A stretch of DNA of 44,155 nucleotides, taken from Pseudoxanthomonas suwonensis (GTDB lineage Bacteria > Pseudomonadota > Gammaproteobacteria > Xanthomonadales > Xanthomonadaceae). The stretch covers positions 1 to 44,155 of the forward strand of contig NZ_PDWP01000028.1 of the NCBI RefSeq assembly GCF_010093235.1. Reading direction: 5' to 3'. The notes below the pieces were generated by a model. It worked only from the letters and a program-made list of their open reading frames with translations. It was not told the DNA's origin and ran no database searches. The translations under genes and the position numbers were made by a program. Positions 28,867 to 37,184 of this stretch are shown piece by piece. Within the stretch, counting starts at the first letter, position 1; the number at the start of each line of letters is the position of its first letter.

Positions 28867-29474
28867 GATCGGGGCGACACCGCCGCAACGGCGGATTCGG
28901 CCGCTGGATGTGGCGCGCCATGCTGCTGGTCCTGGCCTGGCTGGCCTGCGTCGCCGGCTGGATCGTCTGGATCGGCCACCGCGACGACGCCCAACCGGCC
29001 GATGCGATCATCGTGCTCGGCGCGGCTGCCTACGACGCCCGGCCTTCGCCCGTGTTCGAGGAGCGGATCCGCCACGGCCTGAACCTGTACCGCGCCGGCT
29101 ACGCCCCGGTGCTGCTGTTCACCGGCGGCTACGGCACCGGCGCGCGCTTCGCCGAATCCCAGGTGGCGCAGCGCTACGCGATGCGCCAGGGCATCCCCGA
29201 GGACGCGATCCTGATCGAGACCTCCTCGCGCACCACGCTGCAGAACCTGGTGGAAGCCCGCGAGCTGATGCGCGAGCGCAGGCTGCGGCGCGCGATCATC
29301 GTCAGCGATCCGCTGCACATGGCGCGCGCGTTGCGCCTGTGCCGGCAACTGGGGATCGAGGCGACCGGCTCGCCGACCCCGAGCACGCGCTTCCGCAGCT
29401 TCCAGACCCAGTGGAAGTTCCTGCTGCAGGAGGTCTACTTCTTCCACCGCGACCTGGTGGCACGCGTGGCCTGA
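28863..29474 (+). CDS. YdcF-like DUF218 membrane-anchored protein
   Basis: A 203-residue protein with a basic N-terminus, one membrane helix (about 17-37), then a DUF218/YdcF alpha/beta domain: AIIVLGAAAYDARPSPVFEERI, LLFTGGYGTGARFAESQVA, ILIETSSRTTLQNLVEA and AIIVSDPLHMARA are the standard blocks. The family includes SanA and YdcF, linked to envelope integrity, with unproven biochemistry. The start codon overlaps the stop of the dehydratase, so they form one operon. A later Met (residue 16, MWRAMLL) could be the real start. Confidence 0.85.
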   Translation: MRSGRHRRNGGFGRWMWRAMLLVLAWLACVAGWIVWIGHRDDAQPADAIIVLGAAAYDARPSPVFEERIRHGLNLYRAGYAPVLLFTGGYGTGARFAESQVAQRYAMRQGIPEDAILIETSSRTTLQNLVEARELMRERRLRRAIIVSDPLHMARALRLCRQLGIEATGSPTPSTRFRSFQTQWKFLLQEVYFFHRDLVARVA

Positions 29475-29516
29475 CGCGCGCCTTATCATGCGCGCCCCTT
29501 CCCGTCCGGACCGCAC

Positions 29517-29939
29517 ATGAGCACCGACAACACCCCGCAGTCCCGCGCCATCGCGCTGGTCACCGCCTATTACGACGCGTTCAACCGTGGCGACCGCCAG
29601 GCCATGCTGGCGCTGCTGGCCGACGACGTCGTCCACGACCTCAACCAGGGCCCGCGCGAATCCGGCCGCGAGGCCTTCGCCGCCTTCATGCAGCGCATGG
29701 ACGCCAGCTACCGCGAGCGGCTGGAGGACATCGTGGTGCTGGCCTCGGCCGACGGCATGCGCGCGGCTGCCGAGTACGTGGTCCACGGCCAGTACCTGAA
29801 GGACGACGAGGGCCTGCCGCCGGCCAACGGCCAGGCCTACGTGCTGCCGGGCGGCGCGTTCTTCGACATCCGCGACGGCCGCATCGCCCGGGTGACCAAC
29901 TACTACAACCTGCAGGACTGGATCGCGCAGGTGGGCTAG
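29517..29939 (+). CDS. SnoaL-like / ketosteroid isomerase-related protein (NTF2 fold)
   Basis: A 140-residue NTF2-like cone protein: the opening helix (TAYYDAFNRGDRQAMLALLADDVVHDLN) and the closing sheet (GGAFFDIRDGRIARVTNYYNLQDWIAQ) are typical of the 'ketosteroid isomerase-related' group. Catalysis cannot be inferred, since these folds serve many roles. A possible -10 box, TATCAT, lies at 29484 in the short gap after the ydcF-like gene, so it may have its own promoter. The stop codon TAG also forms the first bases of the repeat array that follows. Confidence 0.85.
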   Translation: MSTDNTPQSRAIALVTAYYDAFNRGDRQAMLALLADDVVHDLNQGPRESGREAFAAFMQRMDASYRERLEDIVVLASADGMRAAAEYVVHGQYLKDDEGLPPANGQAYVLPGGAFFDIRDGRIARVTNYYNLQDWIAQVG

Positions 29940-30516
29940 GAGCCGGGATTGGGGATTCGGGATTCGGGATTCGGGATTGGGGATTCGTGATTCGTGATCG
30001 GGCGTAGCGCGTAGCCCGGATAAGGCCGCAGGCCGCATCCGGGATGGGCGATCAGGAAGATGCGTCGATCCCCCGACCCTTTCCCTACCCCCTCTCCCAG
30101 GGGGGAACCCCGGGTGCGCTCCGCTTACCCGGGCTACGCGGCTAGGAGCCGGGATTGGGGATTCGTGATCGGGCGTAGCGCGTAGCCCGGATAAGGCCGC
30201 AGGCCGCATCCGGGGTGGACGATCAGGAAGATGCGTCGGTCCCCGACCCTTTCCCTGCCCCCCTCGCCCAGGGGGAGGGGAGAACCCGGGTGCGCTCCGC
30301 TTACCCGGGCTACGCGGCTAGGAGCCGGGATTGGGGATTCGTGATTCGTGATCGGGCGTAGCGCGTAGCCCGGATAAGGCCGCAGGCCGCATCCGGGGTG
30401 GACGATCAGGAAGATGCGTCGGTCCCCGACCCTTTCCCTGCTCTCCACTCCCAAGGGGAGGGGGGAACCCGGGTGCGCTCCGCTTACCCGGGCTACGCGG
30501 CTACGCGGCTACGCGG
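29937..30516. repeat. Three tandem copies of a composite intergenic repeat (206, 176 and 198 bp)
   Basis: Units begin at 29937, 30143 and 30319, each with TAGGAGCCGGGATTGGGGAT. The order inside each unit is fixed: a GGGATTC/GTGATTC micro-repeat of variable length; a REP-like hairpin with arms CCCGGAT and ATCCGGG (30015-30043, 30186-30214, 30369-30397); a spacer containing ATCAGGAAGATGCGTCG and a C-run/G-run block; then a second hairpin with arms CCCGGGT and ACCCGGG before GCTACGCGG. Units 2 and 3 are nearly identical. They do not code. Size differences come mainly from the micro-repeat. Confidence 0.9.
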
Positions 30517-30529
30517 TGAGAGCAGGCGT

Positions 30530-30582
30530 GTAGCCCGGATAAGGCCGCAGCGCGTAGCCCGGATAAGCGAAGCGCATCCGGG
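30530..30582. repeat. Partial and variant REP-like copies
   Basis: A cut-off copy of the first hairpin (from GTAGCCCGGATAAGGCCGCA, 30530-30550) runs directly into a variant hairpin with arms CCCGGAT/ATCCGGG and centre AAGCGAAGCGC (30558-30582). It looks like one repeat inserted in another. Bases 30583-30663 up to bioC hold only a C-rich stretch. Confidence 0.75.
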
Positions 30583-30663
30583 GCTTTGCGCACGGCGGAG
30601 TGCTGGCCGTGCAGGCGTACCGACCCCCAGCCCCTCCCCGTTGCGGGAAGGGCGCCACGCGCC

Positions 30664-31548
30664 TCAGGGATTGCGGCGGCGGATGGGGATGGAGGAAACG
30701 GGGACGGCGGCGATCTCGTGGCCGCCCTGGCGGATCGGGGCGCCCGGGTCCGGCGCCCAGGCCTGGGCGTAGATCACTTCCCAGGTGCTGGGCAGGCGGC
30801 CGTCGGCATCGCGCAGCGGTTCGTAGGCCTCGGCGGCCGCGGCGAAGCGCGCACGACCGGTCAGGCTGCGCCGGCGCGAGGCCAGCGCGTTGGTCGCGCC
30901 CATCGCGCGCAGTTCGCGCATCATCGCCGGCAGGCCGGTGTAGGTCAGGGTGAACAGGTCGCGGTCCAGCACCGGATCGCGGAAGCCGGCCTGCATCAGC
31001 GCATCGCCGAATCCGGAGATCGAGGCGAACGGACTGACGTGGGGTGCATCGTCGGCAGCAGCGAAAGCCTCGCGCAGCTCGACCAGGGTCTCCGGGCCGA
31101 AGCTGGAGCACAGCAGCAGGCCACCGGGCTTGAGCACGCGGCGGAAGCCGGCGAACACCGCCGGCAGGTCCTCGATCCACTGCAGGCACAGGTTGGAGAA
31201 GATCACGTCGACGCTGCCATCGGCCAGCGGCAGCGCGCGCGCGTCGGCGCACACGCGCGGGAACGGCTTCCACCAGCCAGCCTGGCGCCGCGCCTGGCGC
31301 AGCATCGGCAGGGCCAGGTCCATGGCGATGACCTGCGCCTTCGGCCAGCGCTTGCGCATCGCGGCGGTGGCGTGGCCGGTGCCGCTGCCCAGGTCCAGGA
31401 TCACCTGCGGCACCTTGTCGTCGAGATAGACGAGCGACTCGAGCAGGCGCGAGCGCACCTCCGCCTGCAGGGCGGCGGCATCGTCGTAGCCGGCGGCAGC
31501 GCGCGAGAACGCGCGGCGCACCTGGCGGGGGTCGAATACGGGATCCAT
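30664..31548 (-). CDS. bioC: Malonyl-ACP O-methyltransferase BioC
   Basis: SAM-dependent enzyme that methylates malonyl-ACP, disguising it as a fatty-acid primer so that pimeloyl-ACP methyl ester can be built for biotin. The 294-residue protein has class I methyltransferase motif I VILDLGSGTGHA (49-60), the acidic VIAMDLALPML and the post-motif VIFSNLCLQWIEDL. The start is the ATG giving MDPVFDPRQVRRAFSRAA, the BioC N-terminal pattern. Open reading upstream of it is the antisense of bioH. Last gene of the minus-strand biotin operon, 14 bases after bioH. Confidence 0.93.
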   Translation of the reverse strand: MDPVFDPRQVRRAFSRAAAGYDDAAALQAEVRSRLLESLVYLDDKVPQVILDLGSGTGHATAAMRKRWPKAQVIAMDLALPMLRQARRQAGWWKPFPRVCADARALPLADGSVDVIFSNLCLQWIEDLPAVFAGFRRVLKPGGLLLCSSFGPETLVELREAFAAADDAPHVSPFASISGFGDALMQAGFRDPVLDRDLFTLTYTGLPAMMRELRAMGATNALASRRRSLTGRARFAAAAEAYEPLRDADGRLPSTWEVIYAQAWAPDPGAPIRQGGHEIAAVPVSSIPIRRRNP

Positions 31549-31562
31549 CGGCGGGACGCGGC

Positions 31563-32327
31563 TCAGGGGCCGGTATTGTCGGCGAAAGCCAGCAGTTCCG
31601 CCGCCACCGCTTCGACGTGCCCGAGGAACGGTGCGTGCGCGGCGCCGGGCAGTTCGACGAAGCGCGATCCCGGCGCCCGCTCGGCCGCCGCGGCCATGCC
31701 GGCCGGGTTGACCAGGCGGTCGCGGCGTCCGGCCAGCCACAGGCTGGGCACGGATAGCGACGGCAGGCTGCGGCGCAGGTCGGTGGATTCCAGCAGTTCC
31801 AGGCCGGCGTGCAGCGCCTCCGGGCGCGGACGGCCGCGGGAGTGCAGCAGGGCGTTCAGGGACTTCAGCTCTTCGCGTCCGTGCTCCGAGCCCAGCGTGT
31901 CCAGGGCGACGAAGCGCCCCAGGGTGCCGTCGTAGTCCTCTTCCAGGCTGCGCGCGAACTGTTCGAACACCGACGGCTCCACCGCGTGCGGCCAGTCGGG
32001 CGCGCGCACGAAACGCGGCGTCGCCGCGATCATCACCAGCCCGCGCACGGTCGGCAGCGAGGCGGCGGCGCGCAGCGCGAACAGCCCACCCAGCGACCAG
32101 CCCAGCCACAGCGCCGGCGGCACCCGCGAGGCGATCTCGCTGGCCACCGCCGCCGGCTGCAGCGGGACATCCGAATCGCGGCTGTAGCCATGGCCGGGCA
32201 GGTCGACCAGGTGCAGGCGGAAGCGCGGGGCCAGGCGCTCGGCCAGGGGGCCGAACACCCCGCCGTGCAGCGCCCAGCCGTGGATCAGGACCAGGTCAGG
32301 TCCGCTGCCGAGGGTTTCAATATGCAT
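31563..32327 (-). CDS. bioH: Pimeloyl-ACP methyl ester carboxylesterase BioH
   Basis: Alpha/beta hydrolase that removes the methyl group put on by BioC, releasing pimeloyl-ACP for BioF. It has 254 residues, close to E. coli BioH. Oxyanion region IHGWALHGGVF (15-25), nucleophile Ser78 in LGWSLGG, catalytic Asp in GRRDRLV and His in GAAHAPFL (close to the C-terminus) are all seen. Its place directly before bioC supports the assignment over a generic esterase. Confidence 0.93.
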   Translation of the reverse strand: MHIETLGSGPDLVLIHGWALHGGVFGPLAERLAPRFRLHLVDLPGHGYSRDSDVPLQPAAVASEIASRVPPALWLGWSLGGLFALRAAASLPTVRGLVMIAATPRFVRAPDWPHAVEPSVFEQFARSLEEDYDGTLGRFVALDTLGSEHGREELKSLNALLHSRGRPRPEALHAGLELLESTDLRRSLPSLSVPSLWLAGRRDRLVNPAGMAAAAERAPGSRFVELPGAAHAPFLGHVEAVAAELLAFADNTGP

Positions 32328-32364
32328 GCGCGCATTGTCGCCGATGCCGGGCGACGTACGCCGC

Positions 32365-32739
32365 TCAATGGTGGCGGCGGCGGGCCGCGGCGACGCGCCG
32401 GATCAGGCGGTGCCAGAGGATGACGGCGTGGCTGCGCATCACCCGCGCGCGCCACCAGCGCACCAGCAGGGGCCGGCGCAGGTGGGCGCTGATCGATTCC
32501 TCCAGCCACTGCGGGTCGAAACGGTCCCAGACCGGCGCCACCGTGCCCAGGTTCTGCACCAGCACCGGATGCACCTCGTGGCGCAGGATGCGCTGCAGCT
32601 CCGGGAGCGAATACGGCGAGCGCGCCAGCTCCTCGGCCACCCGGGCCAGCACTTCCACGTCGACGTCCGTGTCCAGGTACAGCTCGGACATCGCCTCCCA
32701 CACCCGCCGGCGTTCCGGCGTTGGCGCGGTCGTGTTCAC
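32365..32739 (-). CDS. Conserved protein of unknown function inside the biotin operon
   Basis: A 124-residue soluble protein with GTG start overlapping the bioF stop (GTGA, 32736-32739). Recognisable stretches are [18 protein letters not shown] and [39 protein letters not shown], which I tentatively associate with DUF7079-type proteins. The C-terminal 30 residues are strongly basic and aromatic ([18 protein letters not shown]). No catalytic motif. Coupling to bioF, with 37 bases to bioH, places it in the operon, but whether it has a part in biotin synthesis is unknown. Confidence 0.8.
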   Translation of the reverse strand: MNTTAPTPERRRVWEAMSELYLDTDVDVEVLARVAEELARSPYSLPELQRILRHEVHPVLVQNLGTVAPVWDRFDPQWLEESISAHLRRPLLVRWWRARVMRSHAVILWHRLIRRVAAARRRHH

Positions 32740-33935
32740 GCCACCGCTTCGCGTCCGCTGTCGACGCGGTCGCGCGCCTCGGCGATCGCAGCGAGCAGCC
32801 CCTGCACCTGCTGCGGGGTGTGCAGGGCCGAGAGGGTCACGCGCAGGCGCGAGCCGCCTTCGGGCACCGTGGGCGGCCGGATCGCGGTGACCATGAAGCC
32901 GGCGCGCTCGATCGCGGCGGACATGGCCAGTGCATTGGCCTCGCTGCCGCAGAGGATCGGCTGGATCGGCGTGGTCGACGGGGTCAGCTCCAGGCCAAAG
33001 CGGCTGGCGCCCTCGCGGAACTGCGCGACCAGCTCGCGCAGGCGCTCGCGCCGCCAGTCGTCGCGGCGGGCCAGCTTCAGCGCCGCCAGCGAAGCGGCCG
33101 CCAGGGCCGGCGGCAGCGCCGTGGTGTAGATGTAGGGACGCGCGGTGCCGGCCAGGTGCTCGATCAGGTCGGCGTCGCCGGCCACCACGGCACCGTAGCC
33201 GCCCAGGGCCTTGCCCAGGGTGACCAGCTGCAGCGGCACGTCGGCCACGCCCAGGCCGGCGTCGGCCACGCTGCCGCGCCCCTGCGGGCCGAGCACGCCG
33301 GCGCCGTGGGCATCGTCCACGTAGAACAGGGCTTCGCTGGTGCGGGCGACCAGGGCCAGCGAACGCAGCGGGGCAATGTCGCCGTCCATGCTGAAGACGC
33401 CGTCGGTCGCCAGCATCGCCGCGCCTTCGCCGGTGCCGCGCAGCTGGCGCATGGCGCCTTCGGCGTCCAGGTGCGGATAGCGGCGCAGGCGCGCGCCGGC
33501 CAGGCGGGTGGCATCGATCAGGCTGGCGTGGTTGAGGCGGTCCTGCACGCAGACGTCGCCGTCCTCGAGCAGGGCCTGCTGCACCGCCAGGTTGGCGACG
33601 AAACCGCTGCCGAACAGCAGCGCGCGTGGCACGCCCAGCCACTCGGCGACCTCGCGCTCGAGCTGCTCGTGAAGGGCGTGGTGCCCGCACACCAGGTGCG
33701 AGGCGGTGGCGCCGGTGCCCTCGCGGGCAGCGGCGTCCTGCAACGCGGCGCCGACCTCGAACTGCGAGGCCAGGCCCAGGTAGTCGTTGCCGCAGAAGCC
33801 GGTCAGCCACTGCCCATCCACCTCCAGCCGTACCCCGTCGCGACGGGTGACGACGCGGCGCTTGCGCAGGCGGCCCTGCGAGGCGCGAAGGCTGTGACTG
33901 CTCTGGATGCGTTCGAGGATGTCGATGCGGCCCAT
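32736..33935 (-). CDS. bioF: 8-amino-7-oxononanoate synthase BioF
   Basis: PLP enzyme condensing pimeloyl-ACP with L-alanine to 8-amino-7-oxononanoate. It has 399 residues. The PLP lysine is Lys242 in [33 protein letters not shown], and [12 protein letters not shown] are conserved alpha-oxoamine synthase blocks. I place the start at [11 protein letters not shown] because AAGGGAA is five bases upstream. The ORF could extend 16 residues further. bioB lies 56 bases upstream, across a CTTCCCC/GGGGAAG inverted repeat (33947-33962). Confidence 0.95.
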   Translation of the reverse strand: MGRIDILERIQSSHSLRASQGRLRKRRVVTRRDGVRLEVDGQWLTGFCGNDYLGLASQFEVGAALQDAAAREGTGATASHLVCGHHALHEQLEREVAEWLGVPRALLFGSGFVANLAVQQALLEDGDVCVQDRLNHASLIDATRLAGARLRRYPHLDAEGAMRQLRGTGEGAAMLATDGVFSMDGDIAPLRSLALVARTSEALFYVDDAHGAGVLGPQGRGSVADAGLGVADVPLQLVTLGKALGGYGAVVAGDADLIEHLAGTARPYIYTTALPPALAAASLAALKLARRDDWRRERLRELVAQFREGASRFGLELTPSTTPIQPILCGSEANALAMSAAIERAGFMVTAIRPPTVPEGGSRLRVTLSALHTPQQVQGLLAAIAEARDRVDSGREAVA

Positions 33936-33991
33936 GGTTCCCTTGTCTTCCCCCCGGGGAAGCACTGCCTGCGAGAACCGCATCCTACCCC

Positions 33992-35026
33992 CTAGGCGGA
34001 TAGCGGCTCGATGATGTGCGCATGCACGGTAGCGCCACCGTCCGTGCTTGTTCCGTGATGATCTTCACATACGGCAAGGGGCATTGCATACAGGCCCAGC
34101 CGGGCGAAGAGCGCCTGGTCGCGCTCCGCGGCGGGGTTGGCGGTGGTCAGCAGCTGCTCGCCATAGAAGATCGAGTTGGCGCCGGCCATGAAGCACATGG
34201 CCTGCAGTTCGTCGGACATGGATTCGCGACCCGCCGACAGGCGCACCATCGAGCGCGGCATCGCGATGCGGGCCACGGCGATGGTGCGGACGAACTCGAA
34301 CGGGTCCAGCTCGGCGGTGCCCGCCAGCGGCGTGCCCGGCACCTGGACCAGGCGGTTGATCGGCACCGAGTCCGGATGCGCCGGCAGGTTGGCCAGGGCC
34401 TGCAGCAGGCCGGCGCGCTGTTCGCGGGTCTCGCCCATGCCGACGATTCCGCCGCAGCAGGTCTTCAGGCCCGCGTCGCGGACGTGGCCCAGGGTGTCCA
34501 GGCGGTCCTGGTAGTCGCGGGTGTGGATCACGTCGCCGTAGAACTCCGGGGCGGTATCCAGGTTGTGGTTGTAGTAGTCCAGCCCGGCCTCGCGCAGGGC
34601 ACGGGCCTGTTCCGGCGAAAGCATGCCCAGGGTCGCGCAGGTCTCCAGGCCCAGCGCCTTCACTCCGGCGATCATCGCCGCCACCTTGGGGATGTCGCGG
34701 TCCTTGGGGCTGCGCCAGGCCGCGCCCATGCAGAAGCGCGAGGCCCCGGCCGCCTTGGCCTGGCGGGCCTTCTCCAGCACCTGTTCGGTGTCCATCAGCT
34801 TCGTGGCCTGGACCCCGGTGTGGTAGCGCTGGGCCTGCGGGCAGTAGCCGCAGTCCTCGGGGCAGCCGCCGGTCTTGACCGACAGGAGGGTCGAAACCTG
34901 CACCTGCGCCGGGTCGAAGTGTTCACGGTGGACGCTGGCGGCGCGGTACAGCAGCTCCGGCAGCGGCAGGTCGAACAGGGCGAGCAGTTCCTCGCGGCGC
35001 CAGTCGTGGCGGATTTCCGAAGGCAT
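33992..35026 (-). CDS. bioB: Biotin synthase BioB
   Basis: Radical-SAM enzyme inserting sulfur into dethiobiotin. The 344-residue length is normal. The SAM cluster Cys are C55, C59 and C62 ([10 protein letters not shown]). [13 protein letters not shown] and GIVGMGET are BioB signatures, and the auxiliary cluster region [15 protein letters not shown] is intact. First gene of the operon bioB-bioF-unknown-bioH-bioC. bioA and bioD are not in the window. Its promoter overlaps a BirA-type operator, so repression by biotin is expected. Confidence 0.96.
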   Translation of the reverse strand: MPSEIRHDWRREELLALFDLPLPELLYRAASVHREHFDPAQVQVSTLLSVKTGGCPEDCGYCPQAQRYHTGVQATKLMDTEQVLEKARQAKAAGASRFCMGAAWRSPKDRDIPKVAAMIAGVKALGLETCATLGMLSPEQARALREAGLDYYNHNLDTAPEFYGDVIHTRDYQDRLDTLGHVRDAGLKTCCGGIVGMGETREQRAGLLQALANLPAHPDSVPINRLVQVPGTPLAGTAELDPFEFVRTIAVARIAMPRSMVRLSAGRESMSDELQAMCFMAGANSIFYGEQLLTTANPAAERDQALFARLGLYAMPLAVCEDHHGTSTDGGATVHAHIIEPLSA

Positions 35027-35067
35027 TGGGCGATGTTTCCTGACGGCGGCGGCAAACGAAGGCGGGC

Positions 35068-35096
35068 AGTCTGGAAATCCACCCCGCGCCTGTCAA
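35068..35096 (-). promoter_or_regulatory. bioB sigma-70 promoter
   Basis: On the minus strand TTGACA (complement of 35091-35096) is a perfect -35. A 17-base spacer leads to CAGACT (35068-35073) as -10, about 40 bases before the bioB ATG. The -35 lies inside the left half of the bio operator. Confidence 0.6.
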
Positions 35097-35123
35097 CCCG
35101 AAGATGCACATTACGGTTTACAA
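35090..35123. promoter_or_regulatory. BirA (biotin repressor) operator
   Basis: CTGTCAACC (35090-35098), 16-base spacer, GGTTTACAA (35115-35123). The E. coli bioO arms are TTGTAAACC and GGTTTACAA with a 16-base spacer. The right arm here is a 9/9 match and the left arm 7/9, at identical spacing. The site covers the bioB -35 and also the comF start codon (35104), so bound BirA would block bioB and possibly comF. Confidence 0.85.
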
Positions 35124-35829
35124 GTCCCTCGCCGGCGCATGGCGCGCCCTCCCCGGCCGGATCTGCGCCGCCCTGCTCCCGCCCCGCTGCCTGTTGTGCG
35201 GGGAGCCGGGCTCCGGCGGCCACGACCTTTGCGCCGCCTGCCGCCGTTCCCTGCCACGCAACCACTGCGCCTGCCCGCGCTGCGCGATCCCGCTCGCGGT
35301 CCCCGGTACCTGCGGCCGTTGCCTGCGCCGCGAGCCCCTGATGCATGCCAGCCGCGCCGCCTTCGTCTACGCGCCTCCGGTCGACCAGCTCCTCACCCGC
35401 TACAAGTTCCCCAACGACCTGGCCGCCGGCCGCCTGCTGGCGACGCTGATGCTGGATTCGCTGGCCGACGCCCCGCGGCCGCAGGCGCTGGTGCCGGTGC
35501 CCCTGCACCGCAGCAGGCTGCGCCGGCGCGGCTACGACCAGGCCCTGGAACTGGCACGGCCGCTGGCGCGCGCGCTTGGCGTGCCGCTGGCGCCGGGCCT
35601 GCTGGAACGGCGGCGGCGGACCGGGGCGCAGTCCGAGCTGGGCGCCATGGCGCGCCGGCGCAACCTGCGCGGCGCCTTCCACGTACCCCCGGGGCGCGAC
35701 GTCCCGTCGCACGTCGCCCTGGTGGACGACGTCATGACCACCGGCGCGACCGTGCAGGCGGCGGCACTGGCACTGCGCCGCGCCGGCGTGGAACGGGTCG
35801 ATGCCTGGGTCTGCGCACGCACGCCGTAG
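35104..35829 (+). CDS. comF: ComF-family phosphoribosyltransferase-like protein
   Basis: A 241-residue ComF/GntX-type protein, linked to DNA uptake in several bacteria. The N-terminal Cys clusters (CLLCG, CAACRR, CPRCAIPL, CGRCLRR, about 31-82) form zinc ribbons. The C-terminal type I PRTase fold shows LVPVPLHRSRLRRRGYDQA and the PRPP loop VALVDDVMTTGAT (about 202-214). The only in-frame ATG before the Cys clusters is at 35104, inside the BirA operator, and it has no good Shine-Dalgarno, so the true start is slightly uncertain. It diverges from bioB, the usual gammaproteobacterial bioB/comF-type neighbourhood. Confidence 0.88.
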   Translation: MHITVYKSLAGAWRALPGRICAALLPPRCLLCGEPGSGGHDLCAACRRSLPRNHCACPRCAIPLAVPGTCGRCLRREPLMHASRAAFVYAPPVDQLLTRYKFPNDLAAGRLLATLMLDSLADAPRPQALVPVPLHRSRLRRRGYDQALELARPLARALGVPLAPGLLERRRRTGAQSELGAMARRRNLRGAFHVPPGRDVPSHVALVDDVMTTGATVQAAALALRRAGVERVDAWVCARTP

Positions 35830-35977
35830 GGCCGGCCCAGGGCGCAGGGGGACGGCGGGACACGCCGTGGGCGGCCCCTCTCCGCCCCGCGGGCCTCGCC
35901 GGCGAGCGCCCCATGCACGATCATCCGCGGTGACGCAGCCGCGCCCTCACCTTGCCCATCACCTCCGGAGACCACGC

Positions 35978-37177
35978 ATGACGGAAGCCCAGCCCGGGCC
36001 CGGTCCGCTCCCGGACTTCCGCTCCCGCGAGTTCCTGCTCGGCCACGTGCGCGACACGATGGCCTTCTACCACCCGCGCTGCATCGATCCGGACGGCGGC
36101 TTCTTCCACTTCTTCCGCGACGACGGCGAGGTCTACGACCGCCACACCCGGCACCTGGTCAGCAGCACGCGCTTCGTCTTCAACTACGCGATGGCCTTCC
36201 AGGCCTTCGGCGATCCGGCCTACCGCGAGGCGGTGAGGCACGGCGTGGACTTCCTGCGCGACGCCCACCGCAATCCGCGGACCGGCGGCTATGCCTGGGT
36301 GCTCCACGACCGCCAGGTGGCCGACGCCACCAACCACTGTTACGGCCTGGCCTTCGTGGTGCTGGCCTATGCGAAGGCGCTGGAGGCCGGTTTCGACCAG
36401 GCACGCGACTGGATCGCCGAGACCTGGGACCTGATGGAACGCCACTTCTGGGAGCCGGCGCACGGGCTGTACGCCGACGAGGCCGACGCAGGCTGGAGCG
36501 TCTCGCCCTACCGCGGCCAGAACGCGAACATGCACGCCTGCGAGGCCTGGCTGGCGGCGTACGAGGCCACCGGCGAGGCACGCTACCTGGAGCGTGCAGC
36601 CACCCTGGCCACGAACATGACCCGGCGCCAGGCCGCGCTGGCAGGCGGGCTGGTGTGGGAGCACTACCACGCCGACTGGAGCGTGGACTGGGACTACAAC
36701 CGTGGCGACCGCAGCAACATCTTCCGGCCGTGGGGGTTCCAGCCCGGGCACCAGACCGAGTGGGCCAAACTGCTGCTGATCCTCGACCGTCACGCACCGG
36801 CGGACTGGCACCTGCCGCGCGCACGCGAGCTGTTCGACCGCGCGGTGGCGATGGCCTGGGATCCGGTGCACGGCGGCCTGGTCTACGGCAACGATCCGGA
36901 TGGCGCGGTGTACGACGCCGACAAGTACTTCTGGGTGCAGGCCGAGTCGCTGGCCACCGCCGCGCTGCTGGCGCAGCGCACCGGCGACGCGCGCTACCGG
37001 GAGTGGTACGACCGCCTGTGGGCCTACAGCTGGACCCACTTCATCGACCACCGGCACGGCGCCTGGTACCGCATCCTCGGTCCGGACAATTCCAAACTCG
37101 ACCACGAGAAGAGCCCGGCCGGCAAGACCGACTACCACACCATGGGCGCGTGCTACGAAGTGCTGCGGGTGCTGTAA
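35978..37177 (+). CDS. AGE-family sugar isomerase, probable D-mannose isomerase
   Basis: A 399-residue (alpha/alpha)6-barrel protein of the N-acylglucosamine 2-epimerase/YihS family. Conserved active-site His match YihS positions: His186 (NANMHACEAW), His258 (FQPGHQTEW) and His387 (TDYHTMGACYEV), with the WSVDWDYNRGD and FRPWGFQ segments. Enzymes of this kind from Xanthomonas interconvert D-mannose and D-fructose. The convergent fructokinase and sugar transporter genes support mannose-to-fructose conversion rather than N-acylglucosamine epimerisation. GGAG sits 7 bases before the ATG. The in-frame extension upstream overlaps comF and is rejected. Confidence 0.85.
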   Translation: MTEAQPGPGPLPDFRSREFLLGHVRDTMAFYHPRCIDPDGGFFHFFRDDGEVYDRHTRHLVSSTRFVFNYAMAFQAFGDPAYREAVRHGVDFLRDAHRNPRTGGYAWVLHDRQVADATNHCYGLAFVVLAYAKALEAGFDQARDWIAETWDLMERHFWEPAHGLYADEADAGWSVSPYRGQNANMHACEAWLAAYEATGEARYLERAATLATNMTRRQAALAGGLVWEHYHADWSVDWDYNRGDRSNIFRPWGFQPGHQTEWAKLLLILDRHAPADWHLPRARELFDRAVAMAWDPVHGGLVYGNDPDGAVYDADKYFWVQAESLATAALLAQRTGDARYREWYDRLWAYSWTHFIDHRHGAWYRILGPDNSKLDHEKSPAGKTDYHTMGACYEVLRVL

Positions 37178-37184
37178 GCGGTCT

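Noticed and set aside
30015-30043. Intrinsic terminators in each repeat unit
   Set aside because: The stems are strong but none is followed by a T-run, and the palindrome recurs at 39.9 kb as a REP-like element.
29937-30516. CRISPR-like array
   Set aside because: The units are 176-206 bases, lack unique spacers of constant length and contain internal micro-repeats and REP hairpins. No cas gene is near.
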